A stretch of 64,000 nucleotides of DNA from DASREM01 sp035652095 (GCA_035652095.1 DASREM010000004.1:1-64000), one strand, 5' to 3'. Positions 25,568 through 34,248 are shown, counted from the first letter of the stretch. Notes: generated from the sequence alone by a model not told the origin. Made by a program: numbers and translations.

Positions 25568-25729
25568 ATGGCAAATACCAAGAGCTTGAGCAAGGAAGAA
25601 CGTAAGAAAGCCCGTCGCACCGCCCGCAAGAAGCACAAGGCCGAAAAGCCGAAGCAGAAGCGGACCGTGCCTCGTGGCTCGGCCAAACGCAAAGTGAAGA
25701 AGCTGGCACGCGGACAGGCCAAACGCTAA
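25568..25729 (+). CDS. 53-residue very basic small protein
   Basis: A short frame of 53 codons between the helicase and a permease. About half the residues are Lys or Arg (ANTKSLSKEERKKARRTARK ... GSAKRKVKKLARGQAKR), with almost no hydrophobic residues. This composition is that of a nucleic-acid-binding or ribosome-associated small protein. The clean ATG and a coding pattern with G/C at most third positions support translation; I recall similar short Lys/Arg-rich proteins in Acidobacteriota but cannot name a family. The ribosome site (AAAGGA) is about 12 bases upstream, farther than ideal. Confidence 0.65.
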   Translation: MANTKSLSKEERKKARRTARKKHKAEKPKQKRTVPRGSAKRKVKKLARGQAKR

Positions 25730-25783
25730 GTACGCGGCGCGGGTCCAAGGGCCCGCGCCAAACTTTTTCGTGAGAAGGGCCCT

Positions 25784-27367
25784 TTGGCACAACTACCAAC
25801 GACGAACCCCAAACCATCTTCCGAGCCCAACAACACGGGCAGCCAGCTTCTCTGCTGCAAGTCCATCGACAAGCTGATTTCTGACGCTGACGACCCCGGG
25901 CACCGCCTGAAGAAGACCCTCGGCCCCTGGTCGCTCACGGCGCTGGGTATCGGCGCCATCATCGGTTCGGGAATTTTCGTGCTCACCGGCACGGCCGCGG
26001 CGGGCGAGCATTTTGAAGCGCCTTCGATCCTGCACGCGCAGGTTCTCGACCTCATCAGTAACTTCCTTCGGACCGGCAGCACCGCCGGCGCGCTGATGCA
26101 CGGTCGCCCCCCGGCCGGCCCTTCGATCGCAATCTCGTTTCTACTGGTTGCGGTAGCGTGCAGCTTCGCCGGGCTCTGCTATGCAGAATTGGCTTCCATG
26201 ATTCCCATCGCGGGCAGCGCCTATACCTACTCGTACGCCACGCTCGGCGAAATCTTCGCCTGGATAATCGGCTGGGACCTGATTCTGGAGTACGTAGTCA
26301 GCAATGTCGCCGTCGCCGTGGGCTTCAGCGGATACAGTAAAGCCCAGTTAGCTGCCTTCGGTGTCACGCTTCCTGACAAATGGGCCAGTCCCGTCTTCGC
26401 CGGAGGCCATTGGACCGGAGCCTACTTCAACCTCCCCGGGTTCCTAATTGTCTTTGTCCTTACGCTGCTGTTGGTGCGCGGCGTGCGCGAATCCGCCGAG
26501 GCCAACAACATCATGGTCATGATCAAGATCGGCGCCATCCTGACCTTCCTGGTGGTGGGCGGCATGCTGGTCAACAAGGCGAACTGGACTCCGTTCGCTC
26601 CCTCGGGCTTCGCGGGCATCGTGACTGGTGGCGCCATCGTGTTCTTTACTTACATCGGCTTCGATTCGGTTTCTACTGCTGCCGAAGAATGTAAAACGCC
26701 ACAGCGCGATTTGCCGTTCGGCATCATCGCCTCACTGGTTGTCTGCACGATGCTCTACATAGGCGTGGCCATCGTGCTGCTGGGCATGATGAAGTACACG
26801 ACCTTTGTCTCCGGCGAAGCCGCCGAAGCTCCGGTGGCCTATGCGCTGAAGCAACTCGGCGCGCACCCGTTCTTTCGTTCCGTAATTGTCGTCGGCGCAT
26901 TAACCGGGATGATCTCGTCTCTGCTGGTCTTCCAATACGGCCAGGCACGTATCTGGTACGCGATGTCCCGCGATGGCTTGCTTCCCAAGCTCTTCTCGGC
27001 TGTGCATCCCAAGTTCAAGACTCCGCACTGGTCCACCTGGATCGCCTGCTTCGCCGTGGGCATTCCTGCCGGCTTGGTCGATATTGGCGACGCCGCCGAC
27101 CTCTCGAACATCGGCACACTTTTTGCCTTCGCGCTGGTCTCGCTGGGAGTGATCTTCCTGCGCCGCAAGCAGCCCGACCGCCCACGTGCGTTTCGGGTTC
27201 CATTCGTGCCGTGGTTCCCCCTGATCTCTGTCATTCTCTGCGGAGGCCTGATGACCGGCCTGACCGTGATCACCTGGATCCGGTTCGTGGTGTGGCTCGC
27301 GCTGGGATTATGTATTTACCTGTTCTACAGCCGCCACCACAGCGAATTTGCGGGAGGAAACCGGTAA
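25784..27367 (+). CDS. APC-family (CAT-type) amino-acid permease
   Basis: A 527-residue inner-membrane transporter with about 12 or more membrane segments. 'DDPGHRLKKTLGPWSLTALGIGAIIGSGIFVLTGTAAA' is the cationic-amino-acid-transporter-type opening, with the substrate-binding GIGAIIGSGIF helix break. 'FFTYIGFDSVSTAAEECKTPQRDLPFGI' is the equally conserved TM6 loop region. An insertion at about residues 75-105 separates TM1 from TM2. TTG start preceded by GAGAAGGG. Bacterial CAT-like permeases carry various amino acids; the substrate cannot be read here. Confidence 0.92.
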   Translation: MAQLPTTNPKPSSEPNNTGSQLLCCKSIDKLISDADDPGHRLKKTLGPWSLTALGIGAIIGSGIFVLTGTAAAGEHFEAPSILHAQVLDLISNFLRTGSTAGALMHGRPPAGPSIAISFLLVAVACSFAGLCYAELASMIPIAGSAYTYSYATLGEIFAWIIGWDLILEYVVSNVAVAVGFSGYSKAQLAAFGVTLPDKWASPVFAGGHWTGAYFNLPGFLIVFVLTLLLVRGVRESAEANNIMVMIKIGAILTFLVVGGMLVNKANWTPFAPSGFAGIVTGGAIVFFTYIGFDSVSTAAEECKTPQRDLPFGIIASLVVCTMLYIGVAIVLLGMMKYTTFVSGEAAEAPVAYALKQLGAHPFFRSVIVVGALTGMISSLLVFQYGQARIWYAMSRDGLLPKLFSAVHPKFKTPHWSTWIACFAVGIPAGLVDIGDAADLSNIGTLFAFALVSLGVIFLRRKQPDRPRAFRVPFVPWFPLISVILCGGLMTGLTVITWIRFVVWLALGLCIYLFYSRHHSEFAGGNR

Positions 27368-27441
27368 TCCTTCGTGATCCTTAGTGTCCTTTGTGGTTTA
27401 AGCCTTTCAACCACAAAGGGCACAAAGGGACACCAAGGGAT
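27368..27441. repeat. Palindromic intergenic repeat, family B
   Basis: CCTTAGTGTCCTTTGTGGTT and AACCACAAAGGGCACAAAGG are inverted around a ten-base loop. It lies just after the permease stop and could stop or stabilise that transcript. Confidence 0.75.
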
Positions 27442-27529
27442 CGGAAACGCCCCCGCGATCACTTGATACGTCAACCGATTTGATCCCGCTTCCCCGGCTC
27501 CCACGCATTCCCGGATAAAATAGGCTCTG

Positions 27530-28531
27530 ATGCCCCCGTCCCCCCTAATTCAATCCCTCCCCAAGGCCGAACTCCATCTCCATCTCGAAGGCTCCATCGA
27601 TCCTGCCACTCTGCTCGAACTCCGAGCCCGCCACGGCCACCCAAGCACCCTCGAGGAAATCACCCCGCTCTACCACTACACCGACTTCTCCGGATTCCTG
27701 ATGGCGTTCAAGGCCATCACCGAAGACCTGCGCACGCCCGACGACTACGAACTCATCACGTATCGGCTGATGCAGAAGCTCAAGGCCGAGAATGTCCTCC
27801 ACGCCGAGGTCTATGTCTCGGTCGGTGTCTGCCTGCTCCGCAAGCTCGATTTCGAAGCCATCCACGAAGGCCTGGAGCGCGGACGCATTCGCGGCGAGCG
27901 CGACTTCGGGGTCTCGCTGCTCTGGATCTACGATGCTGTCCGGCACTTCGGCGTGGACGAAGCCCGCAGGGTCGCCGAGATCGCCGTCCGTCACAAAAGT
28001 GACAGCGTGGTCGGCTTTGGCATCGGGGGTGACGAACGCCGTGCCGGTCCCGAGCTTTTCCGTGACGTCTATGCCTTCGCCGCCGATCATGGCCTTCATC
28101 TGACCGCCCATGCAGGAGAGACCACCGGGCCTGAATCGATCTGGGGCGCGCTCAACCTGAAAGCCGAGCGCCTTGGTCATGTGCTCACGGCGATTCAGGA
28201 CCCCGAGTTGGTCGAGGAGCTTTCCCAGCGGCAGATTGCAGTTGAAATCTGTATCACCAGCAACCTTCGCACCGGCTGCTGCCGCCTTCCGGGAGACCAT
28301 CCGGTCCGTTCCTACTTCGATCACGGACTCATGATCACCCTCAATACCGACGATCCCGCTCTGTTCGAGACCACGCTCTCCCGCGAATACCAGTTCGCAC
28401 AGGAGTCTTTTGGCTTCACGGACGAACATCTCCGGGAGCTGGCCAGAAATTCTTTCGAAGCCTCTTTCCTTTCTGCGGGAAAAAAGCTAGAGTTCCTCAA
28501 CTTGCTCGACGCGACCGCGGCTCGTTCTTAG
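27530..28531 (+). CDS. add: Adenosine deaminase family protein
   Basis: Zinc hydrolase of purine salvage, 333 residues. The metal ligands appear in 'KAELHLHLEGSIDPATLLEL' (HxH) and 'HLTAHAGETTGPESIWGALN' (His plus the catalytic Glu), with 'ERLGHVLT' and 'LNTDDPALFETTLSREY' (Asp-Asp) closing the site. 'VEICITSNLRTGCC' sits where the substrate-specificity loop lies. Adenosine is the likely substrate, but adenine or a modified adenosine cannot be excluded because this family has several specificities. An amidohydrolase of another type follows after 39 bp. Confidence 0.93.
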   Translation: MPPSPLIQSLPKAELHLHLEGSIDPATLLELRARHGHPSTLEEITPLYHYTDFSGFLMAFKAITEDLRTPDDYELITYRLMQKLKAENVLHAEVYVSVGVCLLRKLDFEAIHEGLERGRIRGERDFGVSLLWIYDAVRHFGVDEARRVAEIAVRHKSDSVVGFGIGGDERRAGPELFRDVYAFAADHGLHLTAHAGETTGPESIWGALNLKAERLGHVLTAIQDPELVEELSQRQIAVEICITSNLRTGCCRLPGDHPVRSYFDHGLMITLNTDDPALFETTLSREYQFAQESFGFTDEHLRELARNSFEASFLSAGKKLEFLNLLDATAARS

Positions 28532-28570
28532 CGGCCGCTAAAGTTCCTTTCTGCTTTGCGGAGTTGGAAC

Positions 28571-29953
28571 ATGAGATTCGCCGTCATCTCTCTCTGCCTC
28601 GGTGCGGCCCTTTGGGGACAGTCCAAGCCTGACCAGATCCTGATCTTTACCAACGTGAACGTCATTGACGTTCGCGACGGCGAGATTTATCGCAACATGA
28701 CCGTCGTCATTCAGGAAGGGCGCGTTGCATCGGTGGCCCACATTGGCCTGATCGGGACGGGAAGAAATCTCCAGGTCGTCAATGCAGGCGGCCGTTACCT
28801 GATCCCCGGCCTGTGGGACATGCATGCTCACACCGTGGGCCGTTCCGCGCCTTGGGATGAGCGGGTGCTCTACCCGCAATACATCGCGAATGGCGTCACC
28901 GGGCTGCGCGAGGTCGGAGGCGATCCCGAATTGCTCGCGCAACGCGCGCACGACATCGATTCCGGCCGCTTGCTCGGGCCACACCTGGTCAGCTACGACG
29001 TCGCCTCCAATACCCAGCCGCATCAGCCGGAAGGCCGCGGAACCGTGGATGCCGTGAAGAAGCGCGGCCGCGATTTCGTTCGCGCCTTGTCGAGCCTGTC
29101 GCGCGACGCGCTGCTTGCCACTACCAGCGCACAGTCGCCGAAGCTGACTTACGCCGGCGACTACCCCGACTCCATCAGCGTGATGGAAGCGCCCATGGTG
29201 GGCGAAAAGAGCATCGAGCATCTGGCCGGCGTCCAGTTGGCTTGCTCGTCGAAAGAACCGGAGCTGCGAAAGCAGCGTTTGGAGGCCCTGGCGGATCACG
29301 ATCTCGCGGCTTATTCCGCCGCGACCATGCAGATGATGAACACCTACGATCCGCAGAAGGCCCAAAAGCTTTACCTGGAACTGGCGGCGCACGCCACCTG
29401 GCAGGTGCCGGCGCTGGTATGGACGCAAGCCCTCGCCACCATTGATTCTCCACAGATCGCTTCCGATCCCCGCCTGCTTTACGTGCCGGCTTCGATTCGA
29501 GGAGATTGGGATCCGAAGAACTTGCTGGAAGGCACCGCGCCCGCCCAGCTCACGCCCGCCAAGCGCCAGGCATACGAACAACTGCAAGTTGTGGGGGCGA
29601 TGCACAGGACCGGAGTGCAATTTCTCGCCGGGACCGATGGGCCGGATCCGTTCGTTTTTCCCGGTTCCAGCCTTCATGAAGAGCTGGAGCTTCTGGTAAA
29701 AAGCGGGTTCAGTCCACTCGAGGCGCTACAAACCGCTACCTTCAATCCTGGGTTGTTCATGGCCAAGCTTGACAAGTATGGCGTGATCGAAAAGGGGCAC
29801 ATGGCAGACCTGGTGCTGCTCGAAGACAATCCGCTCATGAACATTCGGAACACGCGAAGAATTTTCGCGGTAGTCGTGAACGGACGTTACTATTCTCGCC
29901 GCGATCTCGATCACATGCTCGTGCAGGTGCAGGAACTCGCGGCCAAGGAGTAG
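28571..29953 (+). CDS. Exported imidazolonepropionase-like amidohydrolase with altered metal ligands
   Basis: A 460-residue secreted amidohydrolase (COG1228 type). Signal peptide, beta-sandwich 'NVNVIDVRDGEIYRNMTVVIQEGRVASV', then the TIM barrel with the first metal site intact ('GLWDMHAHTVG', HxH), 'KSIEHLAG' and 'FLAGTDGPDPFVFPGSSLHEELELL' near the end. Two positions that normally bind metal look replaced: the carboxylated Lys (usual DFIKVY) is Arg 171 in 'DFVRALSSLSRDA', and the next His (usual AGHVPDS) is Asp 197 in 'AGDYPDS'. Activity is therefore doubtful or changed. ATG 28571 has GGAG 8 bases upstream. An ACT protein follows directly. Confidence 0.88.
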   Translation: MRFAVISLCLGAALWGQSKPDQILIFTNVNVIDVRDGEIYRNMTVVIQEGRVASVAHIGLIGTGRNLQVVNAGGRYLIPGLWDMHAHTVGRSAPWDERVLYPQYIANGVTGLREVGGDPELLAQRAHDIDSGRLLGPHLVSYDVASNTQPHQPEGRGTVDAVKKRGRDFVRALSSLSRDALLATTSAQSPKLTYAGDYPDSISVMEAPMVGEKSIEHLAGVQLACSSKEPELRKQRLEALADHDLAAYSAATMQMMNTYDPQKAQKLYLELAAHATWQVPALVWTQALATIDSPQIASDPRLLYVPASIRGDWDPKNLLEGTAPAQLTPAKRQAYEQLQVVGAMHRTGVQFLAGTDGPDPFVFPGSSLHEELELLVKSGFSPLEALQTATFNPGLFMAKLDKYGVIEKGHMADLVLLEDNPLMNIRNTRRIFAVVVNGRYYSRRDLDHMLVQVQELAAKE

Positions 29954-29955
29954 AG

Positions 29956-30336
29956 CTGAAACTTAGATTCCGCAAGCTCCAGGGCAGCTTCGCGATCTGC
30001 CAGTTGCCTGCCCGCGCGCCAACTCCAGCCTGGGCGCTTGCAGGTTCGTTCACCTCGATCTCGCGCAGCGACGATGAACTTTCCGTCGTGTGTCCGCAAG
30101 CTCAAGTTCCGGCGGAGATCGACAGCGATGGCGGATGGGCTTGTCTGAAATTGGAAGGCCCGTTCCCGTTTTCTGAGACTGGCATCCTGAGTTCCTTCAT
30201 CGGCCCGCTCTCGGCCGAGGCGATTCCCATCTTCGCCATCTCGACCTACGACACCGATTACGTGCTGGTCAAAGAGGGTTTCTTGGATCGAGCTCTGAGC
30301 ACGCTGCAAAACGCCGGCCACACATTCGTGAGATAG
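29956..30336 (+). CDS. ACT-domain protein with probable CTG start
   Basis: Small ligand-binding regulatory protein, 126 residues, of the group with the pattern 'LRFRxLxGSFAICQL', 'ARAPTPAWALAGSFTSISRSDDELSVVCPQAQVP', 'GWACLKLEGPFPFSETGILSSFIGPLSAEAIPIFAISTYDTDYVLVKE'. That family begins exactly at LRFR, so the true start must lie near 29956. The only candidate there is CTG, with AAGGAG five bases upstream. The internal TTG at 30004 would cut off the first strand. It follows the amidohydrolase stop by 2 bp, so the two are co-translated. Such ACT proteins are thought to sense amino acids; the ligand is unknown. Confidence 0.82.
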   Translation: MKLRFRKLQGSFAICQLPARAPTPAWALAGSFTSISRSDDELSVVCPQAQVPAEIDSDGGWACLKLEGPFPFSETGILSSFIGPLSAEAIPIFAISTYDTDYVLVKEGFLDRALSTLQNAGHTFVR

Positions 30337-30391
30337 GTCTTTCTACATCCAGCGTAGTAGGCACGCATTTCCGGATACGTCTGAACGGATC

Positions 30392-30457
30392 ACCACCAAG
30401 GACACCAAGGTTCACGAAGGAGTATTTCCTTTGTGTGACTACGTGTCCTTGGTGGTT
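30392..30457. repeat. Palindromic intergenic repeat, family B
   Basis: ACCACCAAGGACACCAAGG and the inverted CCTTGGTGGT close a hairpin whose inner arms are TTCACGAAGGA and TCCTTTGTGTGA. It lies after the ACT gene, and nothing else is evident in the 267 bp before the next gene. Confidence 0.75.
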
Positions 30458-30603
30458 AAGGTTCGAAAAAGCCGACCCGGCTTAGAAAGACAGGTGATCC
30501 CTTTCGAATGCGTCCTTCCGAAATGGCGCGCAATGCAGTCGTGGGATGTGATAGACATTGTCCACTTCGAGGCTAGCCTATCTCAATTCGACGGAGGTTC
30601 TTC

Positions 30604-31059
30604 TTGAAATCCATCTGGATTAGCTTGGTTCTGGCGTTGTTCCTTGCGGTAGGTGCCGGTATGTCCGCGCAGCAGTCCTCGCACGACGCCGACATCGCCG
30701 AGCTTCAGCGACTCGAAAAAGTGTGGAACGAAGCCCACGAACAGGGCGACGCTGCCCCTCTCGAACAAATCTGGGCCGATGACCTCGAAATCGCCGTGCC
30801 GCGGATGCGCGTGATGACGCGATCCGACGCGGCCACCTTCGCCCGCTCCGGGCGAATGAAGTTCCTGAGCTACCGGACTTCCGATATCCACGTCCGCGTG
30901 TATGGGGATGCGGCGGTTGTCACCGGCCGTCTGCAGCGTGAACGTACTCTCAACGGTCAAAGCGTTTCGGACGACTGGCGATTCACCAAGACGTACATCC
31001 GCCAGAATGGTAAATGGCGGGTGGTCAACTTCCAGGCTTCCGAGGCTGCCCAGCCCTAG
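30604..31059 (+). CDS. Exported NTF2-like (SnoaL/DUF4440) protein
   Basis: A 151-residue protein: signal peptide (WISLVLALFLAVGAGMSAQ), then one NTF2-like cone fold. 'LQRLEKVWNEAHEQGDAAPLEQIWADDLEIAVP' is the DUF4440 opening, 'IHVRVYGDAAVVTGRLQRE' the middle strands and 'DDWRFTKTYIRQNGKWRVVNFQASE' the closing strands. Such domains bind small ligands or act as simple hydrolases/isomerases; the specific role is unknown. TTG start, with GGAGG about 6 bases upstream. It is flanked on both sides by family-B repeats. Confidence 0.87.
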   Translation: MKSIWISLVLALFLAVGAGMSAQQSSHDADIAELQRLEKVWNEAHEQGDAAPLEQIWADDLEIAVPRMRVMTRSDAATFARSGRMKFLSYRTSDIHVRVYGDAAVVTGRLQRERTLNGQSVSDDWRFTKTYIRQNGKWRVVNFQASEAAQP

Positions 31060-31214
31060 GAACCGCCGGCTCACTGTCGAAAACCAGATAACCACGAAGG
31101 ACACCAAGGTTCACGAAGGATTTTTTCCTTTGTGTGACTTCGTGTCCTTTGTGGTTGAGTTTAGAAAAGCGGAAGTTTGGCGAACCCCTGGAACCCCCCG
31201 CTCACTGTCGAAAA
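31059..31214. repeat. Family B palindrome bracketed by a 25-bp direct repeat
   Basis: A family-B hairpin (31090-31157, ACCACGAAGGACACC ... GGTGT...TGTGGTT) is flanked by two copies of a 25-mer ending CTCACTGTCGAAAA (31059-31083 and 31190-31214, two mismatches). The first copy begins at the last base of the NTF2-like gene's stop codon. Confidence 0.7.
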
Positions 31215-31283
31215 TTGGCTGAACGCTGTTAAGAATGATCCACTTACGGAGGTTTGTGCTTTAATAGTCAGATACAGATCCAC

Positions 31284-32297
31284 ATGCCTTCCAGTCCTAC
31301 AACCCTGCGCCGGCGGTTCAAGAGCGCATACCGTGAGTTGCGCGGTGCCCGCCACATGCTGCGCGCCCTGGCTTCGACCGATCACCCGCTGCTGGCGCAC
31401 ATCATCCCGGTGCGCCGCTGCAATCTGGCCTGCAAGTACTGCAACGAGTTTGACGACTTCTCAAAGCCGGTGCCCACCGAGACCATGTTCCAGCGCGTGG
31501 ATAAGCTGGCGGCCTTGGGCACCTCGGTGATTACGATCAGCGGTGGGGAGCCGCTGCTGCATCCCGCTCTCGACGACATCATCCGGCGCATCCGCAAGCA
31601 CGGCATGGTGGCGGGCCTGATCACCAACGGCTACCTGCTGGTCGCCGAACGCATTCAGCGGCTAAACAAAGCCGGACTCGAGTGGCTGCAGATTTCGATT
31701 GATAACGTCACGCCCGACGAGGTCTCAAAGAAAAGCCTGAAGGTGCTCGACAAGAAACTTCAGCTGCTGGCCGAACATGCCGACTTCCACGTGAACATCA
31801 ACTCCGTTGTCGGCGGCGGCGTAAGCAATCCCCAGGACGCGTTGACCATCGGCCGGCGGGCCATGGAACTCGGTTTCAGCTCGACGGTTGGCATTATTCA
31901 TGACGGGGAAGGCCAGTTGCAACCGCTTGGCGATGAAGAGCGCCGCGTCTATCACGAGATGAAGGCCCTGGAGAGGCGCAGCTTCACCCGTATCAATGCC
32001 TTCCAGGACAACATTGCCCAGGGACGTCCGAACCAGTGGCGTTGCCGCGCCGGAGCGCGCTACCTCTACATCTGCGAGGATGGGTTGGTGCATTACTGCT
32101 CGCAACAGCGGGGGTATCCCGGCATCCCTTTGGAAAAATACACAGTTGCCGATATCCGTCGCGAGTATCTCACCGAAAAAGGCTGTGCCCCGCATTGCAC
32201 CGTTTCCTGCGTGCACCAGGTTTCGATCTTCGATTCCTGGCGCGCCCCTCAACATCCCGTTGCCGCGCCTGCCGGAGATCTAGTGCAGATCGAGTAG
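31284..32297 (+). CDS. Radical SAM protein with SPASM-like C-terminus
   Basis: Radical S-adenosylmethionine enzyme, 337 residues from ATG 31284. The [4Fe-4S] site is 'IPVRRCNLACKYCNEF' (CxxxCxxC); 'VITISGGEPLLHP' is the SAM-binding GGEP motif; 'WLQISIDNVTPDE' follows the barrel. The C-terminal 60 residues contain 'YICEDGLVHYCSQQRG' and 'KGCAPHCTVSCVHQ', Cys clusters like those that hold auxiliary clusters in SPASM/twitch proteins. The substrate (peptide, lipid or cofactor) is not evident; no precursor peptide gene is adjacent. A longer start at TTG 31254 is possible. The insertion element begins 41 bp past its stop. Confidence 0.9.
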   Translation: MPSSPTTLRRRFKSAYRELRGARHMLRALASTDHPLLAHIIPVRRCNLACKYCNEFDDFSKPVPTETMFQRVDKLAALGTSVITISGGEPLLHPALDDIIRRIRKHGMVAGLITNGYLLVAERIQRLNKAGLEWLQISIDNVTPDEVSKKSLKVLDKKLQLLAEHADFHVNINSVVGGGVSNPQDALTIGRRAMELGFSSTVGIIHDGEGQLQPLGDEERRVYHEMKALERRSFTRINAFQDNIAQGRPNQWRCRAGARYLYICEDGLVHYCSQQRGYPGIPLEKYTVADIRREYLTEKGCAPHCTVSCVHQVSIFDSWRAPQHPVAAPAGDLVQIE

Positions 32298-32405
32298 CGC
32301 GTCTCAATTTGATTCACTCGAAGCTAAGTTGTTGATAACAGGATTATGTACTTCACGCAAAACTGGCGTACAATGTTTCCCGTCCGTTGGGAGTCGATTG
32401 CGTGA

Positions 32406-33344
32406 ATGTTCACTCACAGAGAACGGTACGGAAACTGGCGCGATTGGTTGCTCTGCCTCGCCATCGCAGTGCTTCTTGGAATCAGGTTGCCCATGCGTAA
32501 CCCTGAAGGCCACAGCCCCGAGTACTGGCGCAAGCATCCAGAGAAAGCGCGAGAAGCAACCGCAACCGCAAAACCTACTCCAGTCAAAGAAGCGACAAAA
32601 CCAGACAGGTTCAACGAAATACTTAACATCCTTGCATTCGCCTTCACGGTCGCCTCGTGGGGGTGGTCGGTGATAGCCCCTGATAGTAGCGTCTACTTTG
32701 GCTCTGTTCTTTTCTTGATTGCTACTGTGTTTGTAGTGATAGCGATTTGCAGGATTTGGGACATTTCATTGGTCGCCAAAATAGCGATTCTAATGGCGTC
32801 GCTTTTAGGATTCGGCGTATTTGATTGGAACATAGTTATTAAGCCCCAACGCGGGAAAGAGTTCAAAGACCTTCTCGTTGAGGGCTATCACATATCCGAT
32901 GAGTGCTCTCAAATTCCAGGGAAGGAAGACACTCCGGAATGGATGAGGGAGCAATCCACCAGATGGCAAACCAGAACGGAGTCCGCAATCGTTAACAAGC
33001 TAACTTATAGAGACATTCAAATGTGGCGTGGAAGCGGCGTCATTGGTCTGGTGGCGGACAAGAACATGAATGCCTATCAGTGCCTGTCTCTAGCGAACAA
33101 GATCATGGTTTTGGAAAACGTCATAGCGGAGCACTTTGATCCAAAGTTGCAGCATGTCGATTACAAAGGACCTACTTACTGGCTAAACGTTAAAGACGGA
33201 AAGGCGGACATCACGGAAGCTCTTAAAGCAGGTGCCGGGAGTGCGGACATCTACATTAATAGCGATGGGAGCACAAAAGACGGAAAGGTTCAGGTAGAGG
33301 GCCACATGGGAAAGTCTACGCAGCCTTCTTCTGGGCCGAAGTGA
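32406..33344 (+). CDS. IS passenger gene: three-TM membrane protein of unknown function
   Basis: A 312-residue protein carried inside the insertion sequence. Hydrophobic segments at about residues 14-26, 75-115 (probably two) and 120-140 are followed by a soluble C-terminal half with conserved-looking aromatic and acidic residues (FKDLLVEGYHISDECSQIPGKEDTPEW, WQTRTESAIVNKL, NKIMVLENVIAEHFD). I do not recognise a family. Base use is more A+T-rich than surrounding genes, in line with transfer. Its 3' end overlaps the transposase 3' end by 29 bp, tail to tail. It may serve the element or its host; no function is claimed. Confidence 0.8.
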   Translation: MFTHRERYGNWRDWLLCLAIAVLLGIRLPMRNPEGHSPEYWRKHPEKAREATATAKPTPVKEATKPDRFNEILNILAFAFTVASWGWSVIAPDSSVYFGSVLFLIATVFVVIAICRIWDISLVAKIAILMASLLGFGVFDWNIVIKPQRGKEFKDLLVEGYHISDECSQIPGKEDTPEWMREQSTRWQTRTESAIVNKLTYRDIQMWRGSGVIGLVADKNMNAYQCLSLANKIMVLENVIAEHFDPKLQHVDYKGPTYWLNVKDGKADITEALKAGAGSADIYINSDGSTKDGKVQVEGHMGKSTQPSSGPK

Positions 33345-34245
33345 GAGTCTTGTATTCAACGTTGTCAGACGCGATTAGCTTGAGCATGGTGTCACGGAAC
33401 AAATACGGGTTCTTGCGATTGTTGAAACGCCATGTCATCTCTTGGAGATAAGCAGGAAGATGTTTTACCGAGACTTTATGCCACGATCCGATAATGCCGC
33501 GCTTCAACAGCGAGAATGCGGATTCGACCGTGTTCGTGGTAACCATCATGCCTTTTTCGTACCGGACGTACTCTTCTTTGTGATGGTTGACGTGCTTGTG
33601 TTTCCCTTCGTATTGCGTCCCTTGGAAGTTGTAGAGCGCGGATTCGTCAGTCACGATGACATCGACAGTCGCGTCAACGTTGTCTTCGATAATCTGGTTC
33701 ATCTTCCACTGCATCAGGTGACGCGCAGAGATGAAATGCAGATGCCCATTGCGCTCACGGATTCCAACGACTGGCGTTTTGCCTTCTTTGCTGCCGCGTC
33801 CAACGTGACGGCGCTTTCCGCCTACATACGTTTCGTCAATTTCAACGACTCCGCTCAGTTTGTGACCGTCTACTTCGGCCATAGCGTGCCGAATGCGGTG
33901 ACAGAGATACCAAGCTGTCTTGTAAGAGACTCCCAGAGTACGCTTGAGTTGATTAGCAGACATTCCCTTACGCGATTCGCAGAGCAGGTAAGTGCAAAGG
34001 AACCATTTCCAGAGCGGCAGGTGAGTGTCATGGAAGATCGTTCCAGCAGTTACGCTGAATTGATAGTGGCAAGCATCGCAGTCATACTGTGCGCGTCCGC
34101 TCACGTCGGTAGCTTCGCTGCCGCACGCTGGGCAGGTCGGGCCATCAGGCCAGCGCAATGCTTCAAGATATGCGCGGCACTTTTCATCATTGCCGAACTG
34201 TTCAATCAAACGGCACAGGTCTACATTTGGAAGTGAAGGAGTCAT
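33316..34245 (-). CDS. IS1595-family (ISXO2-like) transposase
   Basis: DDE transposase of 309 residues. The N-terminus has a zinc ribbon (CPACGSEATDVSGRAQYDCDAC) and a helix-turn-helix with 'SANQLKRTLGVSYKTAWYLCHRIRHAM'. The catalytic core shows 'VVEIDETYVGGKRRHVGRGS' (first Asp), 'VDVIVTDESALY' (second Asp) and 'NTVESAFSLLKRGIIGSWHKVS' (Asn/Glu region), all characteristic of the ISXO2-like DDE group. The start is ATG 34245, where the zinc-ribbon protein normally begins; the frame continues upstream without coding character. No internal stop or frameshift is seen, so it is probably active. Confidence 0.93.
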   Translation of the reverse strand: MTPSLPNVDLCRLIEQFGNDEKCRAYLEALRWPDGPTCPACGSEATDVSGRAQYDCDACHYQFSVTAGTIFHDTHLPLWKWFLCTYLLCESRKGMSANQLKRTLGVSYKTAWYLCHRIRHAMAEVDGHKLSGVVEIDETYVGGKRRHVGRGSKEGKTPVVGIRERNGHLHFISARHLMQWKMNQIIEDNVDATVDVIVTDESALYNFQGTQYEGKHKHVNHHKEEYVRYEKGMMVTTNTVESAFSLLKRGIIGSWHKVSVKHLPAYLQEMTWRFNNRKNPYLFRDTMLKLIASDNVEYKTLTSAQKKAA

Positions 34246-34248
34246 AGC

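Noticed and set aside
18148..31157. Repeats as a possible CRISPR array
   Set aside because: Units are scattered between genes, palindromic and without regular spacers; no cas gene is present.
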